In this document: piece after piece, positions 5,566 to 6,260 of the stretch
How the letters are laid out: every line of letters begins with the position of its first letter
Position numbering within the stretch: the stretch's first letter is position 1
Source of the DNA: Opitutaceae bacterium
GTDB lineage: Bacteria; Verrucomicrobiota; Verrucomicrobiia; Opitutales; Opitutaceae
Direction of reading: 5' to 3'
Assembly (NCBI GenBank): GCA_003168315.1
Contig: PMSP01000280.1
Coordinates: forward strand, 1-6,260
DNA length: 6,260 nt
Notes under the pieces: model-generated
Databases searched by the model: none
What the model was told of the DNA's origin: nothing
The model's input: only the letters and a program-made list of their open reading frames with translations
Made by a program: the position numbers and the translations under genes

Positions 5566-6260
5566 CCCATTTCGCACGGCGGCGCGCCCGCCTGTGGACG
5601 GGCGCCGCGATGGTGGCGGTCGCCCTGGTCTTCGGGTGCGCGGTCCTGCGGACCGCGCTCCACCCGGTCGCGATCTTCAGCGGGCTCCTCCTCTACGCGC
5701 TGGTCGTGGCCCTGGCGCTCTTCAATTCCAGGAAGAAGCTCCCGTTCCTGCCGCTGGCTCGGGCCTCCACCTGGCTCCAGGTCCACATCTACGCCGGCTG
5801 GCTCGCGGTCCTCGTGTTCTTCCTCCACACGGGCTTTCGGTGGCCGCACAGCGCGTTTGAGCAGATCCTCGCGGGCGTGTTCCTCCTGGTCGCCGTGAGC
5901 GGGGTCGTCGGGCTCTTCCTCGCCCGCTGGCTCCCGGGGCAGCTGACCCGCTCCGGCGAGGCGCTCACCTACGAGCGGATCCCCGAGATCCGCGCCGAGA
6001 TCAAGAGCCGCGTCGAGGAGCTCGTGACCGTGGCCGACAAGGAGAGCGAGTCCTCGACCCTCGGGGACTTCTACCTGAACCACCTCATGGCCTACATCAC
6101 CTGCCGGCCGGGCCTCCTGCCGCACCCGAGCGGCCAGGACGGCCGCTACCGGGAGACGGTGAACACGCTTGCCTCCCTCGAGCGCTACTTCAACGCGCGC
6201 GAGCGCGAGGTCGCGGCGGGCCTGCGCGAGTGGATCGAGGCCAAGCGCAACCTGGACGCC
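5550..6260 (+). CDS. Four-helix inner-membrane protein, possible b-type cytochrome (N-terminal 237 codons; 3' end beyond the window)
   Basis: The frame stays open from the end of the ferredoxin gene to the window edge. With a TTG start at 5550 the protein begins with a basic segment (FARRRARLW, 8-16), then four hydrophobic helices at about 17-33, 39-58, 74-93 and 104-125. Helix 3 carries His79 and His93, an H-x13-H spacing like that of heme-ligand pairs in membrane cytochromes b; His38 and His100 lie near helix ends. After helix 4 comes a soluble, charged, probably cytoplasmic or periplasmic region (about 130-237) with ERIPEIRAEI (142-151) and Glu/Arg-rich helices. The start overlaps the ferredoxin gene by 16 nt. 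No Shine-Dalgarno sequence precedes it; ATG 5610 is the alternative but would discard the basic segment before helix 1. I recall similar unnamed membrane proteins beside planctomycete cNMP-ferredoxin genes. It is the likely membrane partner of the ferredoxin; heme binding is unproven. Confidence 0.8.
   Translation, partial: MDKALTHFARRRARLWTGAAMVAVALVFGCAVLRTALHPVAIFSGLLLYALVVALALFNSRKKLPFLPLARASTWLQVHIYAGWLAVLVFFLHTGFRWPHSAFEQILAGVFLLVAVSGVVGLFLARWLPGQLTRSGEALTYERIPEIRAEIKSRVEELVTVADKESESSTLGDFYLNHLMAYITCRPGLLPHPSGQDGRYRETVNTLASLERYFNAREREVAAGLREWIEAKRNLDA

Noticed and set aside
3718..5577. Very long open frame on the minus strand opposite the ferredoxin fusion
   Set aside because: Its product is a low-complexity Arg/Val/Asp/Gly-rich sequence without motifs, while the plus strand encodes clear cNMP and ferredoxin motifs. 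Such antisense frames are expected in GC-rich coding DNA.
5594..5860. Plus-strand frame starting at GTG 5594 just after the ferredoxin gene
   Set aside because: It is Arg/Pro-rich and stops early, while another frame through the same bases encodes four membrane helices and stays open to the window edge.
5352..6125. Minus-strand frame opposite the membrane protein gene
   Set aside because: It is a highly charged Glu/Arg/Asp-rich product typical of the antisense of GC-rich genes, with no motif.

Overview
This GC-rich window holds one coherent locus: two divergent gene sets that together look like an electron-transfer chain running from the cytoplasm to the cell exterior. The mix of parts (c554-like multiheme cytochromes, a cyclic-nucleotide-binding ferredoxin, a porin-like outer membrane protein and a four-helix membrane protein) recalls clusters from the Planctomycetota/Verrucomicrobiota group of Gram-negative bacteria. 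This is a family-level impression from memory, not a database result, and the taxon is a low-confidence guess.

Minus strand, transcribed leftwards: a pentaheme c-type cytochrome with signal peptide (2558-546) is followed 33 bp later by the first 170 codons of a secreted, probably outer-membrane beta-barrel protein (512 to beyond base 1). Plus strand, transcribed rightwards: a tetraheme c554-like cytochrome (2699-3745), then after 2 bp a cytoplasmic protein fusing two cyclic-nucleotide-binding domains to a four-cluster [4Fe-4S] ferredoxin (3748-5565), then an overlapping membrane protein with four predicted helices and an H-x13-H pair (5550 to beyond 6260). A 140-bp AT-richer intergenic region (2559-2698) separates the two sets and must carry the promoters for both unless transcripts start elsewhere.

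Inferred working model: the ferredoxin domain exchanges electrons in the cytoplasm, possibly gated by a cyclic nucleotide or a similar ligand. The membrane protein carries them across the inner membrane, possibly through heme b. The tetraheme and pentaheme cytochromes relay them through the periplasm, and the porin-like protein houses a cytochrome across the outer membrane, by analogy with porin-cytochrome conduits such as MtrCAB. The direction of flow (metal, mineral or partner reduction versus electron uptake) cannot be read from the sequence. There are no RNA genes, mobile elements, CRISPR arrays or clear terminators. Apart from the 140-bp intergenic region the window is almost entirely coding; both end genes are cut by the window edges.
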